This document shows positions 14,330 to 16,858 of a stretch of DNA of 16,858 nucleotides, piece by piece. The notes beneath the pieces are model-generated. The model saw nothing but the letters and a program-made list of their open reading frames with translations. It searched no databases and was not told the DNA's origin. The number at the start of each line of letters is the position of its first letter. Positions within the stretch are counted from its first letter, which is position 1. A program made the position numbers and the translations under genes. Origin of the DNA: Actinomycetota bacterium (GTDB lineage: Bacteria; Actinomycetota; Geothermincolia; Fen-727; Anoxymicrobiaceae); assembly GCA_003154635.1 (NCBI GenBank), contig PMDX01000102.1:1-16858 (forward strand), given 5' to 3'.

Positions 14330-15148
14330 TCAACCATCGAGGCGCTTGGCCGACTGCCAGAGCTCCTCTTTCTCGTCGATCGTCAAAGACGCAAGGTCCT
14401 CGCCCCTGCGTTCGGCTTCCTCTTCCATGAGCGCGTAACGCCGCACGAACTCGCGTGCGGTACCACTTAGCGCAAGCTCCGGGTCAACGCCAAGGTGCCT
14501 CGAGAGGTTGACCATCGTGAACAGGAGGTCTCCTACCTCGTGCTCTACCTGCTCCCGGGGGCCACCGAGCGCATCTTTGAGCTCGTCAACTTCTTCGTCC
14601 AGTTTGTCGATGACGCCTTTGACGTCGTCCCAATCGAAACCTGCGCGCGCCGCCTTGCTCTGTAACTTTCTGGACGCAAGCATGGCAGGAAGCCCCGCGG
14701 GCATCCTCACGCCGACGTCCTTCCCCTCCTGCTCAGCCTTAATGCGCTCCCAGTTGACCGTGACCTGCTCCGCCGTCTCGGCCGTCTCCGAGCCGAAGAT
14801 ATGAGGGTGACGCCGCTCGAGCTTCTCGGTTATCCCATCCACAACATCGGCCAGATCGAACCGCCCGTGCTCCCGGGCTATCTGCGCCTGGAAGACGACC
14901 TGCAGGAGGAGGTCTCCCATCTCCTCGGCCAGGTGTTCCCAGTCGCCCCTGCCGATGGCGTCCACCGACTCGTACGCTTCCTCGAGAATGTGTTTGGCAA
15001 GCGTGCTCGGCGTCTGCTCGAGATCCCATGGACAACCGTCCGGCGACCGCAGGCGCGCCATTACCCCCGCAAGCTTTTCGAACTTCTCTCCCAGCCCCGG
15101 AGAAACCAGGTCGCTGGCTATTTCAACGTTTACTTCTTCTGCACTCAA
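14330..15148 (-). CDS. mazG: Nucleoside triphosphate pyrophosphohydrolase MazG (two-domain)
   Basis: Hydrolyses (d)NTPs to monophosphate and pyrophosphate, cleaning the nucleotide pool; in some bacteria it also affects ppGpp. The 272 residues carry two MazG domains. The N-terminal one has SPDGCPWDLEQT (35-46), then EEAYE (56-60) and EEMGD (75-79), the EExxE...ExxD Mg site, followed by LERRHPHIFG. The C-terminal one has LDEEVDELKDAL and EHEVGDLLFTMVNLSRHLG. The start is a TTG at 15148 with AAGGA ten bases upstream; the first internal ATG (residue 30) would remove part of the first helix. A gap of about 50 bases separates it from the upstream parvulin gene. The mazG-eno adjacency is common in Gram-positive genomes. 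Confidence 0.95.
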   Translation of the reverse strand: MSAEEVNVEIASDLVSPGLGEKFEKLAGVMARLRSPDGCPWDLEQTPSTLAKHILEEAYESVDAIGRGDWEHLAEEMGDLLLQVVFQAQIAREHGRFDLADVVDGITEKLERRHPHIFGSETAETAEQVTVNWERIKAEQEGKDVGVRMPAGLPAMLASRKLQSKAARAGFDWDDVKGVIDKLDEEVDELKDALGGPREQVEHEVGDLLFTMVNLSRHLGVDPELALSGTAREFVRRYALMEEEAERRGEDLASLTIDEKEELWQSAKRLDG

Positions 15149-15199
15149 CCGTGCTAATTCCTTTGCTTCAGCCTCAAATGACTTGCCGGTGCGCTGCTG

Positions 15200-16216
15200 C
15201 TACGGACTCACGATCGCACCCAGCCGCGGATCCCACTTGCCCTCGCTTCCGGCGTTGACCACCGCGTTGGCATATACCGTTCGAAGCCAATCAGAGAAAG
15301 CCGCTTCCTTCTTGCGGTTGGTCAGCATGGTCACGGCCTTACCGGCCACTTCGGAGAACGGCGGTGTGCTCGCCTCCCTCCGCTCGAGAACCTTTACGAT
15401 GTGGAACCCGTCGCTGGCCTGGACCACACCGCTGACCTGCCCTGGCTGCATCGTGAATATCACCTGGTCGAGGGTCGGTTCGCCCGTCCCCTGCTCGATC
15501 CACCCGAGGTCTCCGCCGTTCGGTCGCGTCGCCGCGTCCGTGGAGAACGTTTTAGCAAGCATCCCGAAGTCCGCCCCGCCTTTTGCCTCCGTGGCGACAA
15601 TGTCAGCCAGGCCCTGCGTGTCCACAAGAACGTGGGCTGCGTGCACCATGAGGGCCTGGCTGAACAGGTTCTTGTGGGTCAAGTAGAAAGATTCGGCCTG
15701 GTCCATTGTCACAGTGACGCTCTCGCTCACCTTGTTGCCGAGTGCTTCCACGAGCGCCTGGTTCTCGACCTGCGTCTTGTACTGGTCGAGCGTCAGGCCC
15801 TGGCTTGCGAGGTTCTTGTCAAACTGGACGGATCCCAGCGTTTTGCCCTCCTCTTCGATCCTGCGATTCACCTCGTCGGAAGCGAGCTCTACCCCCAGCT
15901 TCTTTGCCTGTTGCCTCGTGAGCTCAGCCTTGATGAAGTCAGTCGCCACCTGCTTCCGGGTCTCTGCCTCCAGCCTCGCTCCCCTGGATCCTTTGAGCTC
16001 GGAGGGATTCTTCCGCCTGGCGACCTCCAGCCTGCGGCTGATCTCGAGGTTGACCACCGATGAAGGTATTGTCACACCGTTAACCTCTATACTCGATCCC
16101 GTGCCGCAACCTGCCGCGACGAGCGTGACAGTCAAAGCCGTTACCAGCCAGGCAACGGATGCTGCCAGAATCTTATGCCTGCGTTGTTTGCCTTGTCTCA
16201 TATAGGGGCCATCCAT
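15200..16216 (-). CDS. Parvulin-type peptidyl-prolyl isomerase lipoprotein (SurA/PrsA-like foldase)
   Basis: An exported foldase that helps secreted proteins fold. Its 338 residues start with a basic n-region and hydrophobic helix (about 15-35), ending in AAGC with Cys37 as the probable lipidated residue. A SurA-N-like helical domain follows (about 50-180). The rotamase domain runs about 192-277, with AAHVLV, FSTDAATRPNGGDLGWI and ASDGFHIVKVLE, and a C-terminal helix returns to the chaperone domain. The start may be ATG 16216 or ATG 16201; neither has a strong ribosome site. It lies 36 bases after mfd, and foldase genes between mfd and mazG are also known in Firmicutes and Actinobacteria. Whether it has real isomerase activity is unknown. 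Confidence 0.9.
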   Translation of the reverse strand: MDGPYMRQGKQRRHKILAASVAWLVTALTVTLVAAGCGTGSSIEVNGVTIPSSVVNLEISRRLEVARRKNPSELKGSRGARLEAETRKQVATDFIKAELTRQQAKKLGVELASDEVNRRIEEEGKTLGSVQFDKNLASQGLTLDQYKTQVENQALVEALGNKVSESVTVTMDQAESFYLTHKNLFSQALMVHAAHVLVDTQGLADIVATEAKGGADFGMLAKTFSTDAATRPNGGDLGWIEQGTGEPTLDQVIFTMQPGQVSGVVQASDGFHIVKVLERREASTPPFSEVAGKAVTMLTNRKKEAAFSDWLRTVYANAVVNAGSEGKWDPRLGAIVSP

Positions 16217-16226
16217 GCCTGAAGAC

Positions 16227-16254
16227 AGGGTTTCTCCGTCGGAAGCGGAGCCCT
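16227..16254 (-). other. Hairpin across the mfd stop codon
   Basis: CTCCG (16234-16238) and CGGAG (16246-16250), extended by AGGG (16227-16230) and CCCT (16251-16254) with a three-base bulge, form a stem over the mfd TAG and the gap before the foldase gene. There is no T run. It may set the relative expression of the two genes, or stabilise the mRNA end. Confidence 0.3.
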
Positions 16255-16858
16255 AAGCGGACTGCCCTGACTCGAGTATATCATCAATAATTGCATTTAA
16301 CCACATTAACAACAGTTCTTGCCTGTTGTTTACTTCTTCGAATCTCAACTTCAAGTATAACGTCCTGGACTCCACGTCAGCATAAATTCCTTTGTCTTCG
16401 CAGAACCGGCCCGCTAAGGCGGCAGCGCGGGCAAGAGCGCCCTCTTCATCCTTGTACGCTTTGAGCTGCATTTCGTTGCCCCTGGCCGTTACCGACTCGA
16501 GCCCCGCCCCCGCCGCCCGGAGCCTCAGGCGCTCCATCTCGAGCAGTTGCCTGACCGGTCGGGGCGGCTCGCCGAACCTGTCCTCCAGCTCCGAGGCAAA
16601 CTCCGCGATCGACCCTGTCCTGCCCGCTACGATGAGGCGTCTATACTCTTCGACCCTTGTCTCCTGGTCGGTAATGTAGTATTCGGGAAGATAGGCGTCC
16701 ACGGGCAGTTCCACCACGGCTTCGCGCTCCGGAGGCGGTGACTCGCCCTTGAGTATCTCGACCGCCTCTTTCAGCAACTCGCAGTACATCTCGAACCCGA
16801 CGGCTTCGATCTGCCCGCTCTGCTCCGCCCCGAGCAGGTTGCCGGCGCCGCGTATCTC
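16253..16858 (-). CDS. mfd: Transcription-repair coupling factor, C-terminal part (runs off the right edge)
   Basis: The last 201 residues of Mfd, the ATP-driven translocase that removes stalled RNA polymerase and recruits UvrA. At the edge, EIRGAGNLLGAEQSGQIEAV is the end of the RecG/Mfd-type helicase core (TRG motif region). After VGFEMYCELLKEAV comes the C-terminal TRCF domain (D7), with LPVDAYLPEYYITDQETRVEEYRRL and DRFGEPPRPVRQLLEMERLR. The end is ordinary for the family. It is the first gene seen of the long minus-strand array; its promoter is outside the window. Confidence 0.96.
   Translation of the reverse strand, partial: EIRGAGNLLGAEQSGQIEAVGFEMYCELLKEAVEILKGESPPPEREAVVELPVDAYLPEYYITDQETRVEEYRRLIVAGRTGSIAEFASELEDRFGEPPRPVRQLLEMERLRLRAAGAGLESVTARGNEMQLKAYKDEEGALARAAALAGRFCEDKGIYADVESRTLYLKLRFEEVNNRQELLLMWLNAIIDDILESGQSA

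Overview
This 16.9 kb window is GC-rich and bacterial, with about 62% GC in a sampled line. It most resembles an actinobacterial chromosome (Actinomycetota). The main support is the minus-strand order mfd, parvulin lipoprotein, mazG, eno, pyk, ftsB/divIC-like, (two extra genes), DUF501, ppx/gppA. The eno, septum initiator, DUF501, ppx stretch is a familiar actinobacterial cluster. The lipoprotein isomerase, frequent GTG/TTG starts and a single-membrane-span FtsB-like protein fit. I cannot fix the lineage further; a deep-branching, possibly anaerobic group is only a guess.

Left part (1-4300). The first ~200 bases encode the C-terminal end of dihydroxy-acid dehydratase (ilvD) on the plus strand, at visibly higher GC (about 74% over bases 1-180). 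It meets, tail to tail, a minus-strand operon for the beta (acxA) and alpha (acxB) subunits of an acetone-carboxylase-type enzyme. Both genes lose their 3' ends inside the same ~27 bases, which looks like a chimeric joint or a rearrangement. A promoter with an overlapping inverted repeat lies upstream of acxA.

Middle (4300-5940). A plus-strand 12-helix MFS transporter starts at TTG and has its own promoter. It is followed by a convergent tRNA-Leu(UAA) with encoded CCA and a low-GC (~45%) HNH endonuclease gene broken by a one-base frameshift. A long palindrome separates that gene from ppx.

Right part (5940-16858). This is one long minus-strand array. mfd (partial) is followed by an exported parvulin-like foldase, the MazG pyrophosphohydrolase, enolase, pyruvate kinase of the predicted K+-independent type, and an FtsB/DivIC-like division protein. 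After a ~200 bp gap with a good -10 box comes a second block: a very large Pro/Ala-rich protein with an N-terminal B-box zinc finger, a one-helix membrane protein, DUF501, and a short Ppx/GppA phosphatase. The array thus combines lower glycolysis, nucleotide-pool cleaning, division and phosphate/alarmone metabolism. The zinc-finger/proline-rich protein and its membrane partner, sitting between the ftsB-like gene and DUF501, are the least explained part and the best candidate for something new.
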